Origin: Amylostereum areolatum
Taxonomy: Eukaryota > Basidiomycota > Agaricomycetes > Russulales > Stereaceae
DNA length: 64,000 nucleotides
NCBI GenBank assembly: GCA_012932865.1
Contig: SAXG01000030.1
Coordinates: 372,001 to 436,000 of the forward strand
Reading direction: 5' to 3'
The position numbers and the translations under genes are program-made. The notes below the pieces were generated by a model. The model was given only the letters and a program-made list of their open reading frames with translations, was not told where the DNA came from and did not search any database. Below, piece by piece: positions 1-11,010 of this stretch. Numbering within the stretch: position 1 is the stretch's first letter; every line of letters begins with the position of its first letter.

Positions 1-278
1 AGGGGAATTGGGGTGCTCATCGTGCGAGACGGCGAGCAGGCCTCCTTTGAATTCAATCAGCGGTGACCAAGTGGTGACCGGTGACTCGAAGCGGGAGACG
101 TTGAGAGATAAGATAGACGCCCGCCCGCCCACGGGCGCTTGACACTTGTACGTTCTCGGAATTTTCCGGACTATCGTACTTAACTTCCACCTGCATTTTC
201 TGACTACATTATCATACAGGACAAGAGAGAATGCAATTCGAGACTAGTATACAAGTTACGGGTCGGTGTTGGCTGGGA
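1..278. other. left flank, no gene recognised
   Basis: This stretch lies downstream of the stop codon of the minus-strand dipeptidase gene. It probably holds that gene's 3' untranslated region. No convincing coding segment or repeat was seen. Confidence 0.4.
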
Positions 279-2239
279 TCACACGGGACTCTTCTCCTTC
301 ATCGGTAAATCCGGCCTCTTCTCGTAGATCTCCATCGCAGGCAGCGCGCCCTCCTTCGCCATCTCACGCGCCACCCGTTCTGCCCCCTCCATCACGCGCA
401 GAACATTCGCGCCCGTAAATCCGGCCAGTTCCAGCTTGTTCCAGCCGCGACGGTGCAGCTCGGCGACCTATTGAGCGTCATAGGACTGAGATGGCCATCG
501 ACGTCCTCGCGAGGGAAAAGGGGCTTACCAGGTCGGGGTACTTGGACACATCTTCGAGCCCTGTGGGGGTCGTGTCGATTCCGTCGAAGTCAGATCCTAT
601 TCCAACGCTATAACGGGGTAAAAAGTAGTACGTAAGAGGTGAGGAAGAGTCCGGCGGACAATGGAAACCCTACTGTTTGCGCCCGATGAGACGTGCGATG
701 TGTTCGACGTGGTCCGCGACGGCGGACAAGTTAGCTTTGGCGGGGTCTTCCGAGATGAAGGGCGGGTAGAACGGGACCTACGACCGTACCCTCGTCATTC
801 CTCACGAAAGCCAACAAAAAAGAAAGCAGTCTACCATAACCACGCCGTCCACCTTGCCCTCGCCTTGTCCGATGTGCTTCAGAACCGCGTCGGGGACGTT
901 ACGGGGGATAGGGTGGAGGGCGCGCGGCGACGAATGCGAGAACATGACTGGGGCCCGGGTGACGTTGATGGCTTGGAGCGCGGTGGCGTCCGAGACGTGC
1001 GAGAGATCCACCAACACGCCCAGGCGGTTCATCTCGTGGACGAGCACGCGGCCCAATGGACTACATGTATGATTAAGTGGGTCCTATCCATCGGACATGC
1101 GGGGACACACCTAAGCCCATTGTGCTTGGGCTCGACACCATCGTACAGTCCAGACGAATCCGCAAAGGTGTTATGGCACACGTGGGTGAGGGTCATGTAG
1201 CGCACGCCCATACGGTACATTTGACGCAGGGCTCCGAGGGAGTTACCAAGGTGGTGGGCTCTGTACAATATAAGTTTGTACAGGATGTTGATGCGTGGGA
1301 GAAATGAGAACGAACCCTTCGAGGCCAATGAGACTGGCGATCTTTCCCTTGCGATTGGCCATCTTGACGTCGGCGGCACTGAGCGCGAGCTCGAACGTCT
1401 AGATACTGGGTCGCTGGTGAGTTAAATTCGGATGAGATGGCGGACGTACGTCCTTGTACTTGTCGATGAGAAGGTGAGCGACATCGATTTGTTCGAGGGT
1501 ATCGCTGCGAGTTGCGTTCAATAATCAGCATAGTCTTTCAACCATATGGAGATGCCTTACCGTACAAGCCATGTCGGGTTGACATAGTCCGGGCCTTCAT
1601 CTGCGCCGTTGCGGTATGCACATTGCAAGTAGATGGACCTGTCAAGGGTTCATGATCAGTCCCTGTGATGCTCTGAAGCGAGCAAGAAGAAACGCACCAG
1701 AAAACCCCACCCACCCTTCCTGTGCGAAGTCGAGGGATGTCGACGTGGTCCGGCATCTGGTGCATCATGTCCACGTCCGAGACATTGTTGGCGTACAGGC
1801 GTCGGACGAGCCAAGGAAGATCTATGTAGCACCATGTTCAGCAGCGTTCGTGTGCGAGCCCACAGAAATTGGCCCACCGATGTGACCATCCTAAGGCATC
1901 CATAACCGTCGCGTCAGTCGCAGGTTCAAGAATCAAAACTACGATGGGGGTGGAACGCACGATGACGGGAGCCTGTTCCAGCAACATCGCGGCGGCCTTG
2001 TTCGAGTCCTTCGGAAGCCTGTCCGTCCACCAAGGACCGCCGTGCCCGCCATTCGCTCCCCCATCCTGCACGCCCTCGTACCAGAACAGCATGACAGCGA
2101 GCGCCACCACGAAGCCGAGCGCAAGAACGCCGCGCAGGGTAGTCGAGACGGCGCAGAGCCCGCCAGACTTGGGCTCATTCGGCGGGCGTTCCTCCGGGAG
2201 GCGTGTGAGAAGGTTGGAGTCCTCTGTCGGTATCGACAT
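279..2239 (-). CDS. membrane dipeptidase, peptidase family M19
   Basis: This is a zinc dipeptidase of the renal dipeptidase family, which cleaves dipeptides. The start at 2239 gives a short cytosolic tail, then one hydrophobic segment (about residues 36-51), so it is probably a type II membrane protein. At least nine coding blocks joined by short introns can be followed. Exon 1 (1961-2239) ends in APVI. A 13-nt microexon at 1878-1890 gives DGHI and the first base of the next Asp codon. The next exon starts [10 protein letters not shown] and contains [17 protein letters not shown]. Later blocks carry the family motifs [36 protein letters not shown] and GIGSDFDG. The last exon ends KEKSPV with TGA at 279-281. 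The HxD, EG.H and SDFDG ligand regions are all present, so the gene looks intact. The internal splice sites are inferred by eye. Confidence 0.85.
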
Positions 2240-2502
2240 CGTTGGAGAGGTGAGGGGGAAAGTGAGGAAGAGTATGTATGCATGGAGAAAGGCTTTATGG
2301 ATACGTTCATGAGGAACATGGCGGCGCTCAAGAAGCCTATGTCGGACCCACGTCGGACCGTCGGCTTTCTCGGACTTCCATGTGGGCCAAGCTCACGTGG
2401 CCAACAATGGACATGCTCCTCGAGTCCTTTTCCCCCAGAACTTGAAGTAACCATCCAGCAACCAGTTGTAGAGTGGTCATCAAATGTGCCTACATACTCC
2501 GT

Positions 2503-2996
2503 CACCGCGGGCAGAAGTCCATTTTTTCGGAGTCGAAATGTATTCGAAACGGGCGATGAAAGTACAAATACCAATCATGTTTTTACCTGGACAAAACACA
2601 TTCCAAACATGTCCTTTCAGGCACATGTTCCTGCCCCGTGTATGTACCCTCCTAAAACTTGAGGTTTCCACCATGGGCAGCTATGAGTTCGAAATAAAGC
2701 CTTTTAGGACCATATTCTCCCTAAATTAAGCAGTTAGAAACCGGTTCCCCAAGGAGAATCAGTTTCGATTAGGAAAAGATCCGCCAAAAATTGCCCTGAA
2801 GCTTCTAATTTCAGATCAATCACTGCTTGTGGCGGAAATTTCTAGTTTTGGAAGGGTACATGAGGCAGGAACATGTGCCTGAGAGGACATGTTTGGAATG
2901 TGTTTTGTCCAGGTAAAAACACAATTGGTATTTGTACTTTCGTCGCTCGTTTTGAATGCATTTCGACTCCGAAAAAATGGACTTCCGCCCGCGGTG
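2503..2996. mobile_element. foldback/MITE-like element, about 494 bp
   Basis: Two arms of about 165-170 bp (2503-2672 and 2831-2996) are inverted repeats of each other at roughly 90% identity. They are separated by about 158 bp. The outer ends read CACCGCGGGC and, inverted, GCCCGCGGTG. No target-site duplication is obvious. The short ORFs inside are arm translations, not genes. The element sits just upstream of the dipeptidase gene. Confidence 0.75.
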
Positions 2997-3260
2997 CGTA
3001 CCGCCGCTACCCGGCATGATGGTGCATGCTTCTCCCCACAGGTCTTTCCGTTCTATCTGAACGACTTCAACTTGCAAGCCTGAGCCTTCAACTTGCACCG
3101 TAGCGCGCGTTGCACCTACCATTCAACCGCGTTGTTCATTCTTACAGTCGACCGAGGACGCGTTTGCGTCCCTACAGAGTACGAAAGACAACACATCCAA
3201 GTGCACACGACCCAAGGTAAATGGCGAATGCGTGGTGTAAAGCATGCCCCTTTACGAGAC

Positions 3261-4629
3261 CTACTTGGAGCGATTGTAGATCTTCGCGATGTAGCTCCGG
3301 AACACCTCCTGGCTCAACACCGCGCCCCCGCTCGGGCTCTCGATGTCCGGGAGCTGGTCCACGAGCGCCTCGATACGCCTAAACGTCGTATCCTCGTACT
3401 CCGCATACGCCCTCTCCAGCCCCACCTCTCGATACACCTCCTTCACGCGCGCCTCCGCCGCCGCGTCCTTGCGCCCGTACGACGCGTCGAGGACCGCGCG
3501 CTGCTCGGGCGACGCGAGCGCGAGCGCGGTCGCGATGCACCACGAGCACTTGTTGTCCACGATGTCCGTGCCCACCTTGCCGATCTGCTCCGGCGTGCCC
3601 GCGTAGTCGAGGTAGTCGTCCTGGATCTGGAACAGCTTCCCGAGCGGGACGAGGATCTCGAACGCGAGCGTGTACACGTCCGGGCGCAGGCTCCACCAGT
3701 TGCGGCCGGTCATGGGGAAGCCGCAGAGGACGAGCGCGAGCGCGACGGGGAGGTAGAACGAGTAGAGCGCGGTTTTGAAGATGACGATGATTTTGTGGCT
3801 GGGCATGGGAGACGTGAGACGCGTCCTGAATTCGCGCCGCGCACGGCTCACTCACCGGTCCAGAGAAAACTTCGAGAGGTCCACGTCGTCCTCCGGGGCC
3901 GTGATGAGGTCCAAAGATTGCCCCATCACGGTCTTTTGCGTCGACTGTCGACGGGTGAGTGCCAGGCGCGGTCATCGGGAAGCGAACGTACATCGTGCAG
4001 GATGTCGATGAGCGCGACGTAGTACGATTGGGTACGGAAGTGCGTGCGGACGAGGTTGAAGATCGCGCCCTTGATGATGCCTGCGTCGTTGATCGCGCGG
4101 CTCCCGACGCCCTCGACGTGGTACCAGCACGGCTTCCCGCGGCGCGTGATCGATTGGTCCATGATGTCGTCCAGGATGAGGGAGTACGCGTGGGCCTGCG
4201 CGTCCAGGATCAGAGACAACGAACGCGGACGGGGGATGGTGGACGAACGAGCTCGATGGCCCACCCGAGCGCGATCGCGCGCGTGTGCTCCTCGTCCGAG
4301 AGCTCGCGTTGGACGAGCAGGATCGCGGTTTCGAGGACGCTGACCCCGCGATGTTGCTTTCCGCCCGGGAGGTTGTGGTCGATGCTCTGTGAGGTAGCCA
4401 GGTTCAACGCGCAGTACGAGGCGAGAGCCGGCCCACGCACCCGTGTGTAGTACTCGAGGACGTCCTCTGGCAGGCCGTTGTCCTTGAGGTAGTCCAGAAT
4501 GCCCTGCTTGAGAGACGCGTACGTTTTCTGGAAACGCTCGCGGGCGGATGCGGGCGCTTTTGACGGGGCCTCGTCGCCCGTGGGGCGTGTGTTCAAGGTG
4601 AGAGGGAGGGTCATGTCGTGGGGGGCCAT
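3261..4629 (-). CDS. ERG20: farnesyl diphosphate synthase
   Basis: This is a cytosolic all-trans prenyltransferase of the mevalonate pathway that makes geranyl and then farnesyl diphosphate for sterols, ubiquinone, prenylation and terpenes. Seen in the sequence: the IPP-binding block GGKQHRG; the first Asp-rich motif in ILDDIMDQSITRRGKPCWY; the MGQSLDLITAPE block; FKTALYSFYLP; the second Asp-rich motif in FQIQDDYLDY; DIVDNKCSW; and the C-terminal KIYNRSK. Four introns are inferred. The first is 54 nt and divisible by 3, which lets the frame read through. It joins YYTR to SIDHNLPGG. The others fall after AIEL, after ILHD and inside the Arg codon before HKIIVIFK. The start at 4629 (MAPHDM) is the most upstream; 4614 is an alternative. 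All catalytic motifs are intact, so this is presumably the housekeeping copy. It is divergently arranged with the paralogue at 5688-7107. Confidence 0.9.
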
Positions 4630-5687
4630 TGGGATCTGGTGCTCGGAGAAGCTCGCATCGGCTGTCGAAGCATGGCTGTCTATAGCTTCACGTCGTTCGG
4701 GCGTGTCCCGAGATAGAGGGTCGGGGCATGCATGCTGTCAGCTGCGTGCCCAATGTCTCGTCGACGTCCGCGCGCCCGAGGGAACCTACGAGGGACACTT
4801 TCGCTTGTTAAAACCGGAGCCTGAAGCGCGCCATGGTACGCAAAAAGGCCCATGTACTATGATAATGTAGCATCACAAAGTACAAATGGTCGCGTACCGA
4901 AGAACAAGCGCAGCCTCACGCCCTTGCCGTTTGCCGTTCGCCTTCAACGACGGGAGAGAAGTCCGTCATTTTCCGTATGCCCGCCGCCTCGTACGCGTTC
5001 CGACGGCTGTCAGTCGTCGTTGAACGCAGGGCATGTATTGCTATCTTCTTGCTCGCGAAACGTCCTGTGGGGCAACTGTCCCCCTAGAATGCATTCCCGT
5101 CCAGCGTGTCGCCGCGGTTCTCCACTGCCTTCGTCCTAGAAACATTTATGCGTATCGTAGTGAAGGAGGGTGGCTTGAATAAGAGCGTTTCGGAGGACTT
5201 TGGGAGGACTGGACATGGGAGCTGGATACGTTGTCTGGGGCCGGGGCAATTGGGCCGGGGCAGGTCTGTGAAGGTCCTCGGCACGTGCTCGTGTGTAACT
5301 CGTCCCGGTAATAGCCGTGTCCCTCTCCAAAACATTCACGATTCACGAATCCACAATCGGGACGCGTACCATCGCGAAGTTGTGGAATGATTCCGCACTT
5401 ATTTTACTCGGGATGGGATACCGAACTAGGTACATAGGTTGTAGTAAGGTTGCGATACCATCGACATGCAGATCGTGCTGACAGGCTCCCTCTGTAGGAT
5501 GCTGTCCATTTCTTCGGCATCCAGCTGCTTGCTCCCGACCACGTCTTCTTCGGTTTGCGTGCAGGAATGGAGCTTCCTGAAGCGAGGTCATTCCGCACCG
5601 GCCCTCGTCAACCCGACACGGGTGCGTTATCGAGTTTTATACCGTGCGCGGGCCCAACTGACGCTAAGTTCTCCCACCAGTGCAGCC
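4630..5687. promoter_or_regulatory. shared divergent intergenic region between two prenyl synthase genes
   Basis: This 1.06 kb region lies between the start codons of the two head-to-head farnesyl-diphosphate-synthase-type genes and must contain both promoters. Short ORFs are present on both strands, but none looks like a real gene. No clear TATA box was identified. Confidence 0.5.
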
Positions 5688-7107
5688 ATGGCCCCCGTCG
5701 CAGACATCTTCCTCGGTCACACATCTACCCCCGCCCCCACCCCCGACGAGTTCTTCGCCAAGCTCGGGCGCCGACGCTTCCTCAAGGTCTACGGTACCGT
5801 GCGCGACCAGCTCCTGGACAATTTCAACGCGCACAATATGCCCCCGGAGGTCATCGCGCACTACAAACGCGTACGAGACGCCTGGCCTTTTTTAATCCGT
5901 CGCGTGCTGAGGGGGTATTTTCAGGTTATGGACTATAACATCCCGGAGGGATCGTTCGAGCGGGGCCGTCGCGTCATGGACGCCGTGGCCATCCTCCGAG
6001 GACACGGGCTCATGAAGAAGGAGTACAACCGCGCTGCCGTCCTCGGTTGGTCCGTCGAATTCGTGCGTTTTTCTCTTGCTCGTTGCACCCTCCGCCGACG
6101 GCTGACCGCGGCCGTTCGGGGCCGTTCGGACGCAGTTCCAGACCCACCTCGACATGTTCGACGACATGATAGACAACTCGCACACGCGCCACGGGAAACC
6201 GTGCTGGTTCCGGCTCGAGGGGATCGGGATGACGGGCATCAACGACGGCTTGCTCATCGAGGGCGCGATCTACCACATGCTCCGGTGGAACATCGCGCGC
6301 AACCCGGGCGATATCTTGTACGTCGACATCCTGGACGTGCTGCATGACGTGCGTCGTTTCGCTCCTCTTTTTTCGCGGTGGAGTGTGGGCGTGGCTGACG
6401 CTCTGCCGCGCCGTTCGCTAGGTGTCGTTCCAAACGGAGATGGGACAGTGCGTGGAGCTCACGGCGGTCGCGAACGGCACGGTCGACCTGTCCAAATTTA
6501 CAATGGAACGGTGAGCGCTGGGGCCCTCGAGCGTAGTTCCCTCTCTGATCATGCCCTTCCTTCCCTCTCCCGAAGCTTCGACCTCGTGACGACGCACAAA
6601 GTCGCGATCCCGTCCTACTACCTCCCCACCGCGCTCGCGCTCCTCTTCTGCGGATTCTCCCTCGACGAATGCGCGCACACCTCCGACCGCGATGTCTTCG
6701 CGCTGTCGAAGGCGATCCTGATCGAGATCGGGAAGTACGCGCAGGTGAAGGCGGATTATCTCGAGTACCTCCACTGCGGGAAGAACGGCAGCCTCAACGG
6801 CAAAAGCAAGAACAAGCTCACGTGGTGCATCGTCACCGCGCTCGACACCGCGTCGCCCGAGCAGCGCGCCGCGCTCGAGCGCACGTACGGGCTCAACGAC
6901 GCGATCGCGGAAGCGTGCGTGCGCGAGGTGTTCCGCGCGGTCGACTTGACCGCGTCGTTCGTCGAGTACGAGCGGGAGGCGCGCGGGCGGATCAGGAAGT
7001 TGGTGGAGGCGATGCCGGAGGTGCAGAACTCGACGAGCGGGGCGGTGTTGCGGAGGCAGGTGTTTTGGAATCTGCTTCGCCAGGTGGAGGCGAGGCCGTC
7101 GTCCTGA
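5688..7107 (+). CDS. diverged farnesyl diphosphate synthase paralogue
   Basis: The start at 5688 has a strong context (GCAGCCATGG). Five exons (5688-5870, 5925-6062, 6136-6348, 6422-6510, 6576-7107) sum to 1155 nt, or 384 residues. All four intron positions match those of the neighbouring ERG20-like gene, and the first intron is 54 nt in both, so the pair comes from an inverted tandem duplication. Kept: the first Asp-rich motif (FDDMID), TRHGKPCWF, FQTEMGQ and SYYLPTALAL. Changed: GGKQHRG is now EGSFERG, which loses the IPP-binding Lys. FQIQDDYLDY is now AQVKADYLEY, so the second DDxxD becomes ADxxE. DIVDNKCSW is now GKSKNKLTW. The frame is intact, so it is probably expressed and under selection. 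It is unlikely to be a standard chain-elongating synthase. Terpene-synthase-like, regulatory or other prenyl-diphosphate activity are options, and none is shown. Confidence 0.85.
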
Positions 7108-7648
7108 ACTGTGGCTTCGTTGCGTATGTACCGGGTTGTTGGATGATGTCCGGGTTCCCGGTCTTCGTCGATAATGTCAACTATTTGACTTTCAGAAGCT
7201 GGTCCCGGTCTTTCCTACATAATATCCAGAGTGAAGGCTTGTCGGTGTCGTCGGGTATAGGGCCGGGAAGATGTCGTAAATAGTCCCATTCGGGGCGATC
7301 GCGAGAAGAGCGCGCCCTCCTTGTCCCCGACGTCATGCTCGATCGGGCTGTAAGCAGCACCGATCGGGAAGCCTTTCGTTCTCCAAGCTGTTTGGGACGC
7401 GGTTCCGGTCATGGTGCGCCACATCGAACCGCCGCCGATGCCTAATCACGTCTAATCATGGGCGGGGATCCTCGACGATCGGGTTTCTGACCGCTTTGGG
7501 ACGTTCTCGGCCTCGAGAGTCGAAGACGAGGGACGAACGGAGAACTTTGTTGCCCGACTCGTTCTTTCTATCCCAATGCGGGCATTCTTTCGCCACCTAT
7601 TCCCGCCATCGTGCACGCCCCGCTCGTCCCGCCGCCCGATCGTCGACG
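7108..7648. other. intergenic, no gene recognised
   Basis: This region contains the 3' end of the prenyl synthase paralogue and the distal promoter of the hydrophobin gene. ORFs on both strands are GC-driven, and no conserved domain was recognised. Confidence 0.4.
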
Positions 7649-7655
7649 TATAAAG
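7649..7655 (+). promoter_or_regulatory. TATA box of hydrophobin gene
   Basis: TATAAAG lies about 118 bp upstream of the hydrophobin start codon and is followed by a C/T-rich stretch. This is the usual layout for strongly expressed basidiomycete genes. Confidence 0.6.
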
Positions 7656-7766
7656 AGCGCGGCGGGGGATGCGCTGGACCCCCAGCTTGCACGCGTCCCC
7701 CCCGTCCTTGCGCTCCTCCAGTTTTCCATTCCTACTCCCGTTCGTTCTTTCGTCCTCGTCTTCACC

Positions 7767-8347
7767 ATGTTCTCTCGTTTGTCTTTCACCGCCGTCCTCG
7801 CCCTTGCCTCGCTCGCCGCCGTATCCGCCGCCCCTCCGGTGAAGATCCTCGGTACGAAGGAAGCCTTGGGACACTCCGTCGTTGTCGCCCGCCAGGTCCG
7901 TCCCTTCTTCGTCTGTTTTGTCCCCGCCATCCTCATCCTTTCTCCCTGTAGGACAACGGCGGAACCTGTCAAGGGAAGGAGTTGCCCCGGTGCTGTCGGG
8001 ACGTGGGCTCGGTTTGTTTGCTTCCCCTCCTCGTACGCGCGATGTACCGATATCTCAAATTCGGTAGCGTGACGACCCCGCCGTGATGGGCAACCTCAAG
8101 GCTTTGGGCGTGGACTTAGAAGAGCTCCTCACCGGCGACCTCGTCGGCACCCGTTGCTCGACCCTCGTCTCTGTCGACGTCTGCGCCAGCAACAATGGAA
8201 AGCCCGTTTGTTGCTCCGGACAGGATGCCGTACGTCTTTGTCGATGACCCGAGTTTTCTCCCTCGCCGAGGCTGACCACCCTTCTTCCTGCAGCATGGGT
8301 TGATTGCCACGTCCTGCTCGCCGATCAGCGTCAACACCTTGCAGTGA
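7767..8347 (+). CDS. class I-type hydrophobin
   Basis: This is a small secreted amphipathic protein that self-assembles at hyphal and air interfaces. Four exons (7767-7895, 7952-8011, 8068-8229, 8294-8347) give 134 residues. A signal peptide (MFSRLSFTAVLALASLAAVS, then AAP) is clear. The mature part has exactly eight cysteines in the hydrophobin order: C-7-CC-about 33-C-8-C-8-CC-12-C. The C-terminal pattern is GLIATSCSPI. The C5-to-C6 gap of 8 is longer than the usual 5-6, which is a small departure from the family norm. All introns are canonical GT-AG and phase 0. A TATA box lies upstream. The gene looks intact. Confidence 0.85.
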
Positions 8348-9055
8348 GAGAAGCTGAGAGAGGCGAGGGTGGGAGTCGTAGGAGGAGATTGGAGCTACAT
8401 CACATTGCTATACCTTACCTCGTCGTGCTTTTTTGCGCTTCGAGCCTTATCATAATCTGGCGCTCGTCAACCTGGAGGAGTGCCGGTTTCCAAGGATCAC
8501 GTCTGCGTCTCGACCGCCACCGGGTCCTGCTCGGACCAGTCGGACCTCTGTGGACTTTTATTCGTGACCGAGACCTCCAGCTTTTTTCTGTACGAGACGA
8601 CTTGCGTGCATTTGCACGATGGACGTCCAGGCCGACGTCGTGACGTCATGGCAGCGTTTACTCGCACGTGAGTTACACGGCCAACCGAAATTATGGCCGA
8701 TTCGTAGACATTTGAATGATAGGAACTTCTTACTCGTGATTCGTAAGATTGTGCTATATCTTCTTAAGAAATTTGTACATCCAGGGGTCCGCAGCAGGTA
8801 TTCTCCGTCAGTCTGTTCTCTTCCTAAGAAATTCGTGCAAATGATGTTCGTAAGAAACACATCCCCTCTCTTGCCGCCTTCCGTGCTGTTATCGCGCCCA
8901 AACCGCATGGTTCCCGTAGCCGTGGGAACCCAACAGACGCACGTGACGATCAACAGAAAAGTTCGACTTCGTGAAAATCACTCCTTCGTCTCTCCGTCTC
9001 CCTTTCCCCCATCTTCTCTCCCAAGTTCCTCAAGGCTCCGTTGCACAAGTCTTTC
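8348..9055. other. intergenic, no gene recognised
   Basis: This is hydrophobin 3' sequence followed by a stretch with scattered short ORFs. One Cys-containing ORF at 8480-8671 lacks the hydrophobin spacing and has no recognisable domain. Confidence 0.4.
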
Positions 9056-9396
9056 ATGTCCCGGCAACCGTCTTCCCCGTCCTCCACCGCAAAGCTGCTA
9101 TATGTTGCCCTTCAGGTGCGTGCTTATCTATACTGCCTCACTCGTGTTGTTCATGGTGGCGCAGGCACACGATGACGAGCATGCTGGGCTGAGCTGTCTG
9201 CTGGTACGTGTCATTCCATTGTTACTGTTACTGCCTCATAAGCTTAATGTGTGTGCAGAGATACCTCAAGTTGCACATGTCCTTCATCATGTCGGCAGTT
9301 AATATTGGTATGTCCACCACCGTTGTTTGTGGCATCATCTTACTCACAATTGTTGTAGATTCACGGACGTGTCAAAGTGGGTTGAACAATGTCTAG
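9056..9396 (+). CDS. small spliced hypothetical protein (61 residues)
   Basis: This gene is not recognised. Four exons (9056-9115, 9165-9203, 9259-9307, 9359-9396) are separated by introns of 49, 55 and 51 nt. Each intron starts GTGCGT, GTACGT or GTATGT and ends in CAG or TAG. The joined frame is open for 61 codons and ends in TAG. Three well-formed introns that keep one frame are unlikely by chance, so this is probably a real transcript. The predicted peptide (start MSRQPSSPSSTAKLLYVALQ) has no signal peptide or known domain. A longer 5' extension is possible, and a spliced non-coding RNA cannot be excluded. Confidence 0.4.
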
Positions 9397-9461
9397 GTTC
9401 GTAGTGTGATAGAGTACATGTTTTAATAGTGTGAATACAATGTTTTTGCATCCCATGCTCC

Positions 9462-10363
9462 TAAGATAGAGGACGCGAGGAACCGGCACGGGTTATGTAA
9501 TCGCTAACCCTAGGGTTTAGGTCACGTGACCTTGCCAAATTGCGAGGGTCACCCACCGAAATTTTGAGAACTCGAGACAGGGGGCGAGCGAGCGAGTGGG
9601 GGTGCAGCGAATGGTATTTTATACAATACTAGACATGTATAGAGTGCTTTACCTCAGCCACCATCTCTGGTGGTAAGGTTCTATGACCATGGTACCGTTT
9701 GTTAGTAGCCCATGCAGCCTGTGCGCCCGACAACACCTCTCGGTATCCGAATATGAAGCGTCCAGATCGAGTAGCATATCTAGAGCAATGCATAAGGGTG
9801 ATTGGACACAAAAAATGAGAGCAGAAATCACACCTTTGAATTTGGAGGAGGGGAACATCATCAAGGCAGGCAAGCATCTTCTTTTCCATCTCCTCGAGCG
9901 TGGCAGCGCGGCCGGCAACCCGAAAGCGGAGCTTCGAGGCACCCCAGTACTTCGAAATGAAGTTGAGCTCACAGTGATACTTGGGGTTTTGCGAGCCCGG
10001 TCTGATTGACTTTTCATTTATGCTGTATTCTCTCCATGGGACTACGGTGGTTGGAGAGGTCACGTGCATTTTAGGTCACGTGCAGTGGACAAATCTGGGG
10101 GGTCGAAATTTCGAAAATCTGCCAGGCAGCTTGTATAACATTGAAAATGCATTTGCTAGCAAAAAAAAAGTTGCCTTAACTACACCCATAAAACTGATTT
10201 TTTTTCAAAAGTAATTACAGTGAGTTCTAGGGGAGCATGTCCTCTATGCATCCTATTGATCAGAATAGCTCTCGCATGGGTTGCGGAAGAGGAGAAGGGA
10301 GAGGCGAGGGGGCGGTCGGGTAGCTTACATAACCCGTGCCCGTTCCTCGCGTCCTCTATCTTA
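9462..10363. mobile_element. TA-flanked mariner-type deletion derivative, about 0.9 kb
   Basis: Terminal inverted repeats of 39 bp (9462-9500 and 10325-10363) match at 38 positions and begin with TA. This fits a TA target duplication of the Tc1/mariner type. The interior carries only the C-terminal part of a transposase on the minus strand, so the element is non-autonomous. Confidence 0.75.
9629..10069 (-). pseudogene. C-terminal remnant of a DDE transposase
   Basis: This fragment contains the block CELNFISKYWGASK, followed by VAGRAATLEEMEKK, RSGRFIFGYR and LSGAQAAWA. From memory, these resemble the C-terminal end of DDE transposases that are abundant in agaricomycetes, where the first block normally reads ELNFIE-x-YWG. 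The expected catalytic Glu is Ser here. The catalytic Asp region is absent, so it cannot be active. A small intron may be hidden after LLQIQR. Confidence 0.55.
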
Positions 10364-10867
10364 TATTCATAAGTGCTGAGGTGAGGAAGGAATGGGGGGA
10401 TCTGGAGGGAAAATGGGGGTAAGAATGACGGTGGTGATTGGCCAACCGAGAGATCAGCGGAGCGTGATGGGACAGGCACGGCCCCCCCAACAGTAAGAAA
10501 TTCATACGAAACGGCTGATGTCTCAAGCTTCTAAGGCGCGGCAAGTGGTAATTCCATACGAGCAAGCTAAGAAATTCCTATGAGCAGGATTTGGACGAAT
10601 TTCTTACGGAACCTGACTGGCTGTGTACTGTATAATGAATCCGTGAGAAGGACCTTCCGCATTGCGACCACTTGGCCTCGACCTTTCTGAGTCTCGCCCC
10701 ATCGGGCCCATCCCCTGGGCCATCATCCACAAAATCTACATTCCAGAGCGGGTCTGTCTGGAATATCATGTCTTCAATTCCTTCTGGACCTGTCTGGCAG
10801 CCTCTCGATGCACGTCTTGCGGAATATTTCGCGAGCTGACATTCCGAAGTTTTCCTGCGTCAGGGAG
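10364..10867. other. intergenic, no gene recognised
   Basis: No coding or repeat feature was recognised between the mariner-type element and the TATA box at 10868. Confidence 0.4.
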
Positions 10868-10874
10868 TATAAAA
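10868..10874 (+). promoter_or_regulatory. TATA box
   Basis: TATAAAA lies in a GC-rich setting about 140 bp upstream of the candidate start codon at 11011. Confidence 0.45.
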
Positions 10875-11010
10875 GCGGAGGAGGGAAAGCGTGGAGGGAC
10901 ATTGATCTATTTGTCTCTTCATTTGAGCTCATAGGAGTCTAACAACCCATCCGCCCACCAAAGAACCACCACCGTTACTCTTCCTGACACCGCCCTCCCT
11001 CATAACATCA

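Noticed and set aside
8480..8671. second hydrophobin after the first
   Set aside because: The cysteines do not follow the C-CC-C-C-CC-C order and there is no signal peptide.
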